Shown here: positions 27,184 through 35,022 of the stretch, in pieces
Position numbering within the stretch: position 1 is the first letter of the stretch
Layout of the letters: each line of letters opens with the position of its first letter
Assembly: GCA_007694005.1 (NCBI GenBank)
Contig: RECN01000106.1
Location: forward strand, 1-40,291
Source of the DNA: Spirochaetaceae bacterium
GTDB taxonomy: Bacteria; Spirochaetota; Spirochaetia; DSM-27196; SKKC01
DNA: 40,291 bases
Reading direction: 5' to 3'
The notes under the pieces: generated by a model
The model's input: the letters and a program-made list of their open reading frames with translations, nothing else
Database searches by the model: none
What the model was told of the DNA's origin: nothing
Position numbers and translations under genes: made by a program

Positions 27184-28325
27184 TGGATGTCCTCCATTCT
27201 GATTCCGTGTTTCAAGTGCCCGGCAAGACCGTTGATGAGGTGCTGTGCGCGGTTCGTGTTTCCATCGTAGAGAAGTTCGAGACCGAGATAGTGCGAGAGA
27301 CCCATGAGAAAGTTCGCAGCTATGCCGACATCAAGGTCCCGGAAATCGGCAGCCCGGTGGTGATAGCCTGACTCAAACGCGTCGTAGTACCGGCGGACCG
27401 CATCGGGTACGACAAACTCACCTTCGCGAACAATGTTGTAACAGCTGCGATCGATCGCAGTGATGTAGAACGAAAACAGAAGCATACCCCGCAGCTCACG
27501 GAGTGCCGGATGATCGTCGTGCCTCAGGTTCCTTCGGATAAAGGTCCTGATCTCAGTGCTGACGAGTTCAATGACTGCTTCGGCGAAGGCTTCCTTGCTC
27601 TGGAAGTAGTTGTAGAAGGTTCCGACTCCGACCTGCGCCGCGTCGGTGATCTCATGAATGTTCACGTCGTGGTAGCCCCGTTTGCCGAAGAGAGCCTTTC
27701 CCGCCTGCAGCAGTCGCTGCACGGTGTCACGCGAGAGTTGCATGGCTGGTGGAGTGATATCCCCCTCGAACACCGATTCAGTCTGCAGCGGTGCATCCGG
27801 GAAGAGGCCCCGGGTCATGATCGTCAGGATTTGCCCTGTGTCGAAGTTTGCCCCGTTCCAGACCGAGCGGAAGGCGAGAAAGCGGGTCCCGGCAAGTAGA
27901 AATATGTGTTCGCTCGGACTGATTCTGCGCCCGAGGATCTGTTCGAGGCGGCCGGAGTACAGCTGTGCGAGCCGGCGTTCGTACTCGTAGAAGCGATACT
28001 GACCTTCGCGAAAAATGGACACAAGGTCGCGCTGATGCCCGGTAATATGAAAAACACAGTCGATGAATCGGCGCAGGCCGTCGAGTCCGGTGTATCCGTC
28101 AAGCCCGGCAAGCGCTTCGGAAAGCAGTGTCAGATAGCGTTCTATGAGTTCGCGAAAGATTGCTTCTTTTCCGCGGTAGTAACGGTAAAAGATGCCGTTG
28201 GAGACACCCGCGGTTCGACAGATGTCGGCGACGCTCACCTCGCTGTACCAGCGTTTAGAGAACAGTCGTATAGCCGCGTCGAGGAGCCGGTCGACCGTAG
28301 TAGGTGTGAGAGATGATTCACTCAT
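27180..28325 (-). CDS. Tandem TetR-TetR fusion transcriptional regulator
   Basis: 381 residues, twice the normal TetR size. Two full TetR helix-turn-helix domains are seen: the first (about 8-55) with FSKRWYSEVSVADICRTAG and GIFYRYYRGKEAIF, the second (about 202-250) with FGKRGYHDVNIHEITDAAQV and GTFYNYFQSKEAF. Each is followed by its own helical ligand/dimer domain of about 140 residues. The protein could bind DNA as an internal pseudo-dimer. The start is taken at ATG 28325 (GTG 28328 also possible) because the promoter -10 lies at 28351-28356, so an upstream ATG at 28343 would be at or before the transcription start. It leads the acyl-CoA operon and overlaps the next gene by 4 bases, which suggests autoregulation in response to a product of that operon. 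Confidence 0.88.
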   Translation of the reverse strand: MSESSLTPTTVDRLLDAAIRLFSKRWYSEVSVADICRTAGVSNGIFYRYYRGKEAIFRELIERYLTLLSEALAGLDGYTGLDGLRRFIDCVFHITGHQRDLVSIFREGQYRFYEYERRLAQLYSGRLEQILGRRISPSEHIFLLAGTRFLAFRSVWNGANFDTGQILTIMTRGLFPDAPLQTESVFEGDITPPAMQLSRDTVQRLLQAGKALFGKRGYHDVNIHEITDAAQVGVGTFYNYFQSKEAFAEAVIELVSTEIRTFIRRNLRHDDHPALRELRGMLLFSFYITAIDRSCYNIVREGEFVVPDAVRRYYDAFESGYHHRAADFRDLDVGIAANFLMGLSHYLGLELLYDGNTNRAQHLINGLAGHLKHGIRMEDIQ

Positions 28326-28350
28326 CACTCTTTCTGGTGCCATATTTCGG

Positions 28351-28380
28351 ATTATATGGGGCGTTTCTCGAATTTCGCAA
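28351..28380 (-). promoter_or_regulatory. Sigma70-type promoter of the double-TetR/acyl-CoA operon
   Basis: On the minus strand TTGCGA (28380-28375) and a perfect TATAAT (28356-28351) are 18 bases apart. Transcription should start near 28344, giving a leader of about 18 bases that includes the weak ribosome site GAAAGAG. Confidence 0.7.
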
Positions 28381-28389
28381 GGTTTGTTT

Positions 28390-28403
28390 TGCCTCTGTAG
28401 GCA
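28390..28403. promoter_or_regulatory. Palindrome TGCCT-N4-AGGCA, candidate TetR operator
   Basis: A perfect 5-base inverted repeat with a 4-base centre lies 10 bases upstream of the -35 box of the double-TetR operon. The position suits an autoregulatory operator. Binding by this regulator is inference. Confidence 0.4.
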
Positions 28404-28446
28404 GAATAGGACGTATTTCTGGAGAATACAGCTCAAAATACTCTAA

Positions 28447-28478
28447 AATGAGTGTTGAAAAGAGAATCAACTCTCATT
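28447..28478 (-). repeat. 12-base inverted repeat between GH39 stop and TetR operon
   Basis: AATGAGTGTTGA (28447-28458) and TCAACTCTCATT (28467-28478) pair at 11 of 12 positions around an 8-base centre. It begins about 10 bases after the GH39 stop, and on the minus strand a broken T-run (TTTTAGAGTATTTT) follows. It could be a weak terminator of the GH39 gene or a second operator of the TetR operon. Confidence 0.5.
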
Positions 28479-28488
28479 AAACGCTTCC

Positions 28489-30405
28489 CTACAGAACGAT
28501 GGGATCGGACGGTTCGCTCTGTCGGCCCCAGATGTCCTCGGCGGTTACGGTGAACTGCATCCCGGTCTTCTGAAAGGCTTTCGGGATACGGATAAGTGCT
28601 GCAGTCGTATCGCCGTCGGCGATGTTCTGTGGTTTGCTTCCCGTCCGCTCGTCAGCCCAGACGCGGTAGGTCAGAAGCGAAGCAGATGTGACCGGTGTCC
28701 AGGCGAGAAGCGTTCTCTGCACGCCACCGTCGCCGCGATACGACTCGAAGCGGAGTTTCCCGGGCACCGCCGGGGGAGGACAGGACTCTTCGGTCCCGAT
28801 GAGCAGGAGTTCAACTGATCCCGGTTCGGTGCGAACCGTGAGTTCCAGAGCGCCTTTCTTGAGATCTTCGTCGCGAGGACGACCCGCGCGCAGGCTCAGC
28901 GCTCCGGCCTGCATCTGCTCAAGCAGCTCCGCATCAGGCTTGACCGGAGCTCCTGCCATGTTCCAGATGTCGTACGCAGACGCGGTCGACGGAGCGAGAC
29001 GGTAGCGGACGCTGCGGTAACGGGCCTTCGGCAGCCCTTCGATTACCACGTTCACCCGTGCACCGGACTTCTCCCGGGTCCGCACGTTGGTCCAGTGGCA
29101 GACCAGGAGCGAGATCATGCCCGATTCCGCATCGCGCGCTGCTATCCAGCGTATCGCGGGAGAGTCCTCGATGGCTCCAAGACCGAGTTTCCTGCTGCCG
29201 AGGCGTCTGCACAGGGCCAGCCCGGTCATTGCCGGTTTGATGACCAGGTCGTGACCGTGCTCGGGTTCGTCACCTGGAGTTACACTCGACCAGCGCTCGG
29301 CAAAGTCGGAATCGTAGCCGTAGAACCAGCCGGTCGCCATGGTGCGCTCGCCCCAGCGGCCGACCCGGGCATTCTGAAGCCCGCGCATCATCGCCGTATC
29401 GGATTTCTCGCGCATGCGTCGGGCCAGTTCCATGCCTATGTAATGAGCCGGGTACTCGGAGTGCGCGCGCCAGGTGTGCGTCGTCGTCGGGCCCGCCTGG
29501 GGATCCGATTCGTTGTTGAACAGCGGGACATTCTTCAGAGAGGGAACGTGGGTGCGTATCCACTCCTGTATCTGCATCTCGCGATCGATCATGGCGTCCG
29601 GGTTCAAATCGGTATCTATGCTGCGTTCGCCCATCGCCTTTTCATGATAGGAGATAAAATCGATGCGCACACCCGATTTGCCGGTCATGATACTCGTACC
29701 GCGCGCGCAGTGCTCGAGCAGGGCCTTGAAGAGCGGCGTCTTCGTCATGGCGGTCGAAGGGCCGCCGAAGCGCAGTCGGGAGCTTACCTGTGCAAGTCCG
29801 TGTGAGCAGGCGTCGTAGTAGGCGAGGAAGGCATCGATGCCGGGACGTCGAATCAGCCCCCAGTGCGAGAGTTCGGGTTCATTCCAGCTCTCAAAAAGCC
29901 ATTCCTGAACCTCCTGTTCACCGTAACGACCGACGAGATGGGCGGCAAACTGTCGTATGAGCTCACTCCAGGCGAGGACTTCCTCGGACTCCGAGAAATC
30001 CCGGAATCTGCCGCCGGGGTTACCCATGAGCGACAGCACCGGCCGAAACCCGCGGGCCACGAGTGCGTCAAGGACGGTATCGAGGGCATCCCAGACGTAG
30101 CGTATGGCGCCTGCGCTTTCGGTAGACGCCGCCCTGGTCATCGCAAGAAGGCCGCGACGGCGCTCTTCATCATTTCCCAGGTTGCGGATTCTGCTTACGT
30201 CGTCGATAACCGGGCGAACGAGGTCCAGACTCCACTGCAGTCGCAAAAACCGTGGTCCGCTTCCCGGCAGAGATGCCAGATGGGTCAGCATCTCCTGCAT
30301 GGCGGGAGCCGCGCAGTGGACCGCGGCACCGGTACCGGCGCTCGCGTACAGGGCAGGAAGGTCGGTTGAAGCTTCATCTGTCGCGTTGAATCGTATTTCT
30401 TTCAT
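28489..30405 (-). CDS. GH39-family glycosidase, alpha-L-iduronidase-like
   Basis: 638 residues. A (beta/alpha)8 catalytic domain (about 20-400) has the acid/base in ESWNEPEL (Glu176) and the nucleophile in FNNESDP (Glu299). The latter, followed by a TWRAHSEYPAHY stretch, resembles the NDEADP...WRAD region of alpha-L-iduronidase more than that of beta-xylosidases. A beta-sandwich and a fibronectin-III-like C-terminal domain (about 545-638) follow, as in iduronidase. No signal peptide, so it probably acts in the cytoplasm on imported fragments. AAGGGG lies 7 nt before ATG 30405. It appears to be transcribed alone from its own promoter. Beta-xylosidase is the main alternative. Confidence 0.8.
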   Translation of the reverse strand: MKEIRFNATDEASTDLPALYASAGTGAAVHCAAPAMQEMLTHLASLPGSGPRFLRLQWSLDLVRPVIDDVSRIRNLGNDEERRRGLLAMTRAASTESAGAIRYVWDALDTVLDALVARGFRPVLSLMGNPGGRFRDFSESEEVLAWSELIRQFAAHLVGRYGEQEVQEWLFESWNEPELSHWGLIRRPGIDAFLAYYDACSHGLAQVSSRLRFGGPSTAMTKTPLFKALLEHCARGTSIMTGKSGVRIDFISYHEKAMGERSIDTDLNPDAMIDREMQIQEWIRTHVPSLKNVPLFNNESDPQAGPTTTHTWRAHSEYPAHYIGMELARRMREKSDTAMMRGLQNARVGRWGERTMATGWFYGYDSDFAERWSSVTPGDEPEHGHDLVIKPAMTGLALCRRLGSRKLGLGAIEDSPAIRWIAARDAESGMISLLVCHWTNVRTREKSGARVNVVIEGLPKARYRSVRYRLAPSTASAYDIWNMAGAPVKPDAELLEQMQAGALSLRAGRPRDEDLKKGALELTVRTEPGSVELLLIGTEESCPPPAVPGKLRFESYRGDGGVQRTLLAWTPVTSASLLTYRVWADERTGSKPQNIADGDTTAALIRIPKAFQKTGMQFTVTAEDIWGRQSEPSDPIVL

Positions 30406-30419
30406 GATGTTCCCCTTCT

Positions 30420-30448
30420 AGTGTAGTGCTTCAGTCGCGTCTCTACAA
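30420..30448 (-). promoter_or_regulatory. Promoter of the GH39 gene
   Basis: Minus strand TTGTAG (30448-30443) and TACACT (30425-30420) are exactly 17 bases apart. The -10 box ends 14 bases before ATG 30405, the same arrangement as at the sugar cassette promoter. Confidence 0.5.
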
Positions 30449-30469
30449 GGAAACCGGTTTTATGGGCAG

Positions 30470-31921
30470 TTACGGTGCAAGGAGCACCCAGGTCCACAGG
30501 AGCATGGTCCCGCCGACAGCCCAGCCGAGGTAGCGACGGATATCGCCTGTATGCTGCCGCTGCATGAGCTGAAGACCGCGGGTTCCGGCTGATCGAAGCA
30601 GGTTCATTACCGTGGTCGACCCCGGTAGCGTTACCAGCAGCACCCGAAGGATGGGGCCGTAGAGGATGAAGAACAGCGCCGCACCGACGACGGGCCACAC
30701 GAGCCCGCTCTCAAAGGACTGCTGTGTTATACCTGCACTGTCGGGGAGTTCGGCGAAAAAACTGCGCGGATACAGGCCCATCAGCAGACACAGAAGCGAG
30801 AGCGCAACGGTGATCGTGCGCGTCCCTGTTCGTGCTATGAGACCTTCCCCGACGTCGTGCGCTTGAGGCAGCGGGCCGGGTCTCAGAAATCCGTGCCAGA
30901 GGAACTTCGTAAACGAAAGCGCCGTGCCTATGCCGGCGATCGTGAGAAGATGTATCGCTACGGGTGAGACAAGCGAGTACTGCAGCAGGGACTTGCTGAT
31001 ATAGCCGTTGAAGGGCGGTACACCCGAAATGCTCAAGGCGCCGGCTATTGCCGCGACGGTCAGGACGAAGGATCTGCGGCCCATCCCTCTGGTCGAGTAG
31101 ATGTTGGGTGTGCCGGTCATCGGGACCATGAGCGCGACGACCATAAACAGCAGGCCCTTGTACACGATGTGATTGCCGAGGTGGTACAGGCCGGCGATCT
31201 GAGCCGCTGCCGCCGCGCTGCCGACGCCCGCAATCATGTAGCCGACCTGGCTTATGATGTGAAACGCGAGAAAGGGTCGCAGTCTGTTCTGTCGCAAGGC
31301 ATACAGGACGGCCACCGTAGCCATGATGCCACCGAGAATCTCGAGGCTGATACTTCCCGGAAGCAGACGATACACACCGAACACACCGATCTTCGTCGCC
31401 ACCGCCGAAAGGACGACCGCCGTTCCGGGTCTGACCCTGGCGTAGGTCCCGACCATCCAGAGGTGCAGGGGCATGAGTGCTGCCTTGATCGCAACAGCGA
31501 TGCCTATTAATATCCGACCGGCGGTCACCCCTGCCGCGGGCAGGGCGACAGACCCGGATTCGGCAAAGTGCAGGGCAAACCCGGACAGGAGCAGCGCTGC
31601 TGCGAGCAGCTGCCACGGCAGATATCGCCTCAGAAGGCCGTGGGCATCGGGCTCACAGACGAGTACGATTGCCGCGCCAACGGTAATGAGCTCCCAGATC
31701 ATGAAAAAACTCACCATATCTGCCGTGTACGGCAGCAGGGCACCGGCACCGATATGAACGATCGCCCCGACCCACCAGAGTGCCGACCGCCTCGTGTGCA
31801 GCGCGACAAACACGAGGGCCAGAAGCCCGAACAGGAGGATCGCCTGCGAGACGAATATAGCTCCTGACTCGATATGGGGGGTGTTCACCGTCTGCAGGAC
31901 GGCTGCCGTAATGCCGCTCAT
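30470..31921 (-). CDS. Second MrpD/NuoN-like antiporter subunit
   Basis: 483 residues with about 14 membrane helices, a proton-translocating antiporter-like subunit. It retains a helix-5 glutamate in FFMIWELITVGA (Glu77), a mid-membrane lysine in AVAIKAALMPLHLW (Lys146) and the family segment SISGVPPFNGYISKSLL. Its sequence is clearly diverged from the MrpD gene upstream. The ATG at 31921 forms TAATG with the MrpD stop; a longer frame to 32194 would overlap mrpD heavily and is rejected. It is the last gene of the Mrp cluster and stands where Mbs-type complexes carry a second antiporter subunit (MbsH'). Confidence 0.88.
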   Translation of the reverse strand: MSGITAAVLQTVNTPHIESGAIFVSQAILLFGLLALVFVALHTRRSALWWVGAIVHIGAGALLPYTADMVSFFMIWELITVGAAIVLVCEPDAHGLLRRYLPWQLLAAALLLSGFALHFAESGSVALPAAGVTAGRILIGIAVAIKAALMPLHLWMVGTYARVRPGTAVVLSAVATKIGVFGVYRLLPGSISLEILGGIMATVAVLYALRQNRLRPFLAFHIISQVGYMIAGVGSAAAAAQIAGLYHLGNHIVYKGLLFMVVALMVPMTGTPNIYSTRGMGRRSFVLTVAAIAGALSISGVPPFNGYISKSLLQYSLVSPVAIHLLTIAGIGTALSFTKFLWHGFLRPGPLPQAHDVGEGLIARTGTRTITVALSLLCLLMGLYPRSFFAELPDSAGITQQSFESGLVWPVVGAALFFILYGPILRVLLVTLPGSTTVMNLLRSAGTRGLQLMQRQHTGDIRRYLGWAVGGTMLLWTWVLLAP

Positions 31922-33363
31922 TACACTGCCTCCAGGAGCTGCACGACCGCCTGTACGCAGAACGCGAGCAGCCGGTCGCTGAACACCGCTAGCAGGAGGA
32001 TCAGGGCGGTCCCTGCGAGAGGTACCGGCAGGCGCCTTGACGCCGGTCCCGGAGACGAGAGCTCGGGCAGACCGGGGTGTACCAGCTGTATACCGACACG
32101 AAGGTAGTACACAAGCGCCACAGCGCCTCCGAGCGCAATGAGTACCGCGCCGGTGTGATATCCGGCGCGGGCGGTCTCGAGGACGGCGTACCATTTACTC
32201 GTAAATCCGAGCACGGGGGGTATACCGATCATGCTCATGGCGAGAAGGACGTACAGGGTGACGTGGAGCTTGCGATACTGCTCGGGAAACACGATTGCCT
32301 CAAGGCGGTCTGACCGGTTTCCGGTATGCAGGAATGAACGTCCGAGGAAGAACAGGCTGGATTTCATGATCGCGTGTACGAGGATGTGAAACAGTCCAGC
32401 TGCGATTGCGGTCACCGCTCCGGAGCTGACGGCGAGCAGGCCGTATCCTATGTGCGCGACGCTCGAATAGGCCAGTAGTCGTGAATAGCGTGGCTGTCTG
32501 AGGGCCATGAGATGACCGGTTATAATGCTGAGGCTGGCAATGGTGGTCAGGACCGGGGCGAGGCTCAGCGTGAGCGAGGGAAGCGCCGAGAGCACTCGCA
32601 GCAGCAGTACGAAAAAGGCCGTTGTGGTGACGCCGGACAGAAGTGCGGAAACCGTATAGGAGGCGCCCGAGAGGCTGTCGGCCTTCCACGCATGGAATGG
32701 AACCTGACCGAGCTTGATGAGCAGACCGGCGATGATGGCTGCCGCAGACAGGGCTGGCACCGCCCCCTGAGCGGCATCGAAGCGTGGTGCAAGACTCTGC
32801 ATATCGAGCGTCCCGGTGGTCAGATACAGACCCGCGATTCCCCAGAGCACCAGCAGACCTGCAAACGAGCCCATGACGACGTACTTGAACGCACTCTCAA
32901 AGCCTCCCTTGTCCTGTCGCGAGGCGACAAGCGCGTAGGACGCAATACTCGTGATCTCGATGAACACGTAGGCGTTGAACAGATCCTGGGTGAGCATGAG
33001 ACCGTTCGATCCGGCGTACAGCAGCATGAGCAGGGTTCGAAAGTGCTGCGCGCCGGATGTCTCGTCATGAGACAGGATTGCTTGAGCCACGATGAGTGAG
33101 GTCACCAGCATTGCCGCTACAGCGAGCAGATCAAACTGCAGGCCTATACCGAGATCAGGCTGCCACCCTCCCGCGGCGGTCACGACAGGAGCGTGCATCG
33201 CGTCGCGTATGGAAAACGAAAGCAGCGTCACGACGACAAGGATGACGGCCAGCGCAGGCAGTGCGGTGCCGCGTCCTGAGCGGGTCGTAAAATAGAGCAG
33301 GGGGACACCGGCCAGAGGTATCACGATCAGAAGAACCGGGAGTTCCGTGAGCAGACTGTTCAT
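31921..33363 (-). CDS. mrpD: Na+/H+ antiporter subunit MrpD
   Basis: 480 residues, about 14 helices, NuoN/MrpD type. Key charged residues are in place: Glu136 in FNAYVFIEITSIASY and Lys217/Lys227 in LLIKLGQVPFHAWKADS, the equivalents of residues essential in Bacillus MrpD (Glu137 and Lys219 as I recall). AIMKSSLFFLGR carries the third conserved lysine. It forms one of the ion-conducting subunits of the Mrp complex in the inner membrane. The start overlaps the mrpC stop (ATGA). Confidence 0.93.
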   Translation of the reverse strand: MNSLLTELPVLLIVIPLAGVPLLYFTTRSGRGTALPALAVILVVVTLLSFSIRDAMHAPVVTAAGGWQPDLGIGLQFDLLAVAAMLVTSLIVAQAILSHDETSGAQHFRTLLMLLYAGSNGLMLTQDLFNAYVFIEITSIASYALVASRQDKGGFESAFKYVVMGSFAGLLVLWGIAGLYLTTGTLDMQSLAPRFDAAQGAVPALSAAAIIAGLLIKLGQVPFHAWKADSLSGASYTVSALLSGVTTTAFFVLLLRVLSALPSLTLSLAPVLTTIASLSIITGHLMALRQPRYSRLLAYSSVAHIGYGLLAVSSGAVTAIAAGLFHILVHAIMKSSLFFLGRSFLHTGNRSDRLEAIVFPEQYRKLHVTLYVLLAMSMIGIPPVLGFTSKWYAVLETARAGYHTGAVLIALGGAVALVYYLRVGIQLVHPGLPELSSPGPASRRLPVPLAGTALILLLAVFSDRLLAFCVQAVVQLLEAV

Positions 33364-33701
33364 CCGCGCCAGTCCTTGAGTTTGTCCACGAGAACCGTTC
33401 CATGACTGCGGTGAACGCGTACTATGAGCGTGAGCATAAGGGCGGTGAGACTGGCTCCGATGACGATTGCCGTGAGGGCGAGTGCGTGCGGAAGCGGAAG
33501 CACATGTACGTCTGTCGCCGCCCTGAGAATAGGTGAGCGGGCGTCCGGTCTGTAGGCTATGAGAACGAGGCCGAGCAGTGCTGCTGCTTCAAGAATGTTG
33601 AAACACAGGACCATGCGAATCATATGTGTACGCCTGAGCAGGCCGTAGATTCCGATTCCCGTGAGCACAATGCACGTGATGCCGATAGTAAGTACAATCA
33701 T
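33360..33701 (-). CDS. mrpC: Na+/H+ antiporter subunit MrpC (NuoK-like)
   Basis: 113 residues with three membrane helices, homologous to NuoK. The signature stretch CFNILEAAALLGLVLI (about 33-48) carries the conserved Glu, and DVHVLPLPHALALTAIVIG (about 64-82) is the typical third-helix motif PxPxALxLTAIVI of MrpC/MnhC. It ends inside the start of mrpD. ATG 33701 lies 6 nt after the stop of the MrpB fusion gene. Confidence 0.93.
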   Translation of the reverse strand: MIVLTIGITCIVLTGIGIYGLLRRTHMIRMVLCFNILEAAALLGLVLIAYRPDARSPILRAATDVHVLPLPHALALTAIVIGASLTALMLTLIVRVHRSHGTVLVDKLKDWRG

Positions 33702-33707
33702 TCCGGG

Positions 33708-34400
33708 TCACTCCAGAAAAAGGCTCATGACGATGATGCCGAGGCCGACGCCGACCTTCACGCCACTGATGAGATTGAGCATGGGTATGGTGCCGGCACT
33801 CAGCAGCTCACCCGGCGTACCGAGTGGTATGCCGGTTTGTGCGTTTGCGAGAAAGGATCCCGCCAGGCCAAGTCCGAGTAATCCCACGCCGATGAACGCC
33901 GTCATCGCGGTGTTCTCAATGAGTTTGTTCGCCGCAGGTGCGATGACGTAACTCTGCTGTCCACCGACCGAATAGACGACCGCGTAAAAAACCGTGCTCG
34001 TTGCGACAATAACACCGCCGGTGAACCCGCCGCCCGGTGATACATGTCCGTGGGCCATGACCGCGATACCGAGTATGGTAATGAAGGGCAGGAGCAGTAC
34101 GACCCCGTAGAGGACGATGCTCGAAAGTCGCACTGCGAGCATGGAGGCTTTTGCCCGGGGCGTCAGAAATGCGACGACCGTCGCGGTCATGAGTATGACC
34201 GTCGCTTCACCGAGGGTGTCGAGCGCCCGGTAGTCGAACAGGATGGCCGATACGGCATTGACGGCTCCGGTATCGCGAAGCGTCAGCGGCGCGTGATTCA
34301 GCGGGTCTGCGGTTCGTGGTGCCACGGCGAGCTCGAACGCGATAATAACCCCGAAGACGATGATGCCGCTCACCAGCACGGCGGCGCTGATGCGGCTCAT
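33708..34400 (-). CDS. MbhE-MrpB fusion subunit of the Mrp antiporter
   Basis: 230 residues containing two modules that are usually separate. Residues 1-82 match MbhE / the last part of MrpA: VNAVSAILFDYRALDTLGEA followed by a helix. Residues about 90-230 are MrpB: LLLPFITILGIAVMAHGHVS with SPGGGFTGGVI, a MrpB hallmark, and a C-terminal NLISGVKVGVGLGIIV. The fusion therefore supplies part of the missing MrpA and the MrpB subunit in one chain. The start overlaps the preceding gene (ATGA). Confidence 0.88.
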   Translation of the reverse strand: MSRISAAVLVSGIIVFGVIIAFELAVAPRTADPLNHAPLTLRDTGAVNAVSAILFDYRALDTLGEATVILMTATVVAFLTPRAKASMLAVRLSSIVLYGVVLLLPFITILGIAVMAHGHVSPGGGFTGGVIVATSTVFYAVVYSVGGQQSYVIAPAANKLIENTAMTAFIGVGLLGLGLAGSFLANAQTGIPLGTPGELLSAGTIPMLNLISGVKVGVGLGIIVMSLFLE

Positions 34401-34648
34401 CGGTGGCCCCCGTCTGTGTCACGGGTCTTGTCCAGCGCGATGACGAAAAAGGCCGTGGTCAGACCGGCACCGATGACCGCCTCGGTCATCGCGACGTCGG
34501 GGGCCTTAAGAATCACGAACAGGACCGTGAGTATGATGCTGAACACCCCCATGGCAATGATCGCCGCAAACACGGATGACGAGTTCACGGTGTAGAGCGA
34601 TACCCCGACGAGAAAGAGGCAGAGCAGAACAACGGCCGCTTCAAGCAT
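34397..34648 (-). CDS. MbhD-like (DUF4040) subunit, free-standing part of MrpA
   Basis: 83 residues with about three membrane helices and the hallmark LKAPDVAMTEAVIGAGLTT (about 47-65), found in MbhD of archaeal hydrogenases and in the C-terminal part of long bacterial MrpA. Here it is a separate small protein. The start ATG 34648, inside the end of mrpG, is chosen because GGGAGGTGG lies just before it; a longer upstream frame to 34771 is out-of-frame antisense-like sequence within mrpG and lacks a ribosome site. Confidence 0.88.
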   Translation of the reverse strand: MLEAAVVLLCLFLVGVSLYTVNSSSVFAAIIAMGVFSIILTVLFVILKAPDVAMTEAVIGAGLTTAFFVIALDKTRDTDGGHR

Positions 34649-35015
34649 TTCCACCTCCCTCGGACTTCCTCGTCCGTTCCCCGACGACGAATCCTGCTTC
34701 GATTGCCGTCGCGTACTCGTCTTCGTCGAGGCTGTCCAGGTCGATCGATGCCTGATGCGACGCGCGGGCAAGCGCGTGGGTTCCGAGCGTGCTCGTTGCG
34801 AGAAGAAAAACCGTAATGACGACGAGCCGTATGATGTCTGCGGTCGAGTCAGCGTTCAGCATGACGAACAGGATTACCGATACCGCTCCGCCGGTCAGGG
34901 ATTTTCCCGCGCTGTGCAATCGGGCGTAGACGGTCTCGAAGCGGAACATACCGACCGCCGTCGCGATAAAGAAGAATCCCGCGGCTGCCAGACTCAAAAT
35001 CGAAAATACATGCAT
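34641..35015 (-). CDS. mrpG: Na+/H+ antiporter subunit MrpG
   Basis: 124 residues with three membrane helices and the MrpG signature GMFRFETVYARLHSAGKS (about 22-39), followed by IIRLVVITVFLLATSTLGTHALARA. The C-terminal 40 residues are acidic and charged, longer than in many MrpG proteins. The ribosome site GGAGG overlaps the mrpF stop. It is an accessory, structural subunit of the Mrp complex. Confidence 0.93.
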   Translation of the reverse strand: MHVFSILSLAAAGFFFIATAVGMFRFETVYARLHSAGKSLTGGAVSVILFVMLNADSTADIIRLVVITVFLLATSTLGTHALARASHQASIDLDSLDEDEYATAIEAGFVVGERTRKSEGGGNA

Positions 35016-35022
35016 GCGCCTG

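Noticed and set aside
31922-32194. Longer start for the second MrpD-like subunit
   Set aside because: It would overlap mrpD by over 270 bases with a non-membrane, Arg-rich leader; TAATG coupling at 31921 is far more likely.
34649-34771. Longer start for the MbhD-like protein
   Set aside because: The added part is Arg/Ser-rich out-of-frame sequence inside mrpG; a GGGAGGTGG ribosome site sits at ATG 34648.
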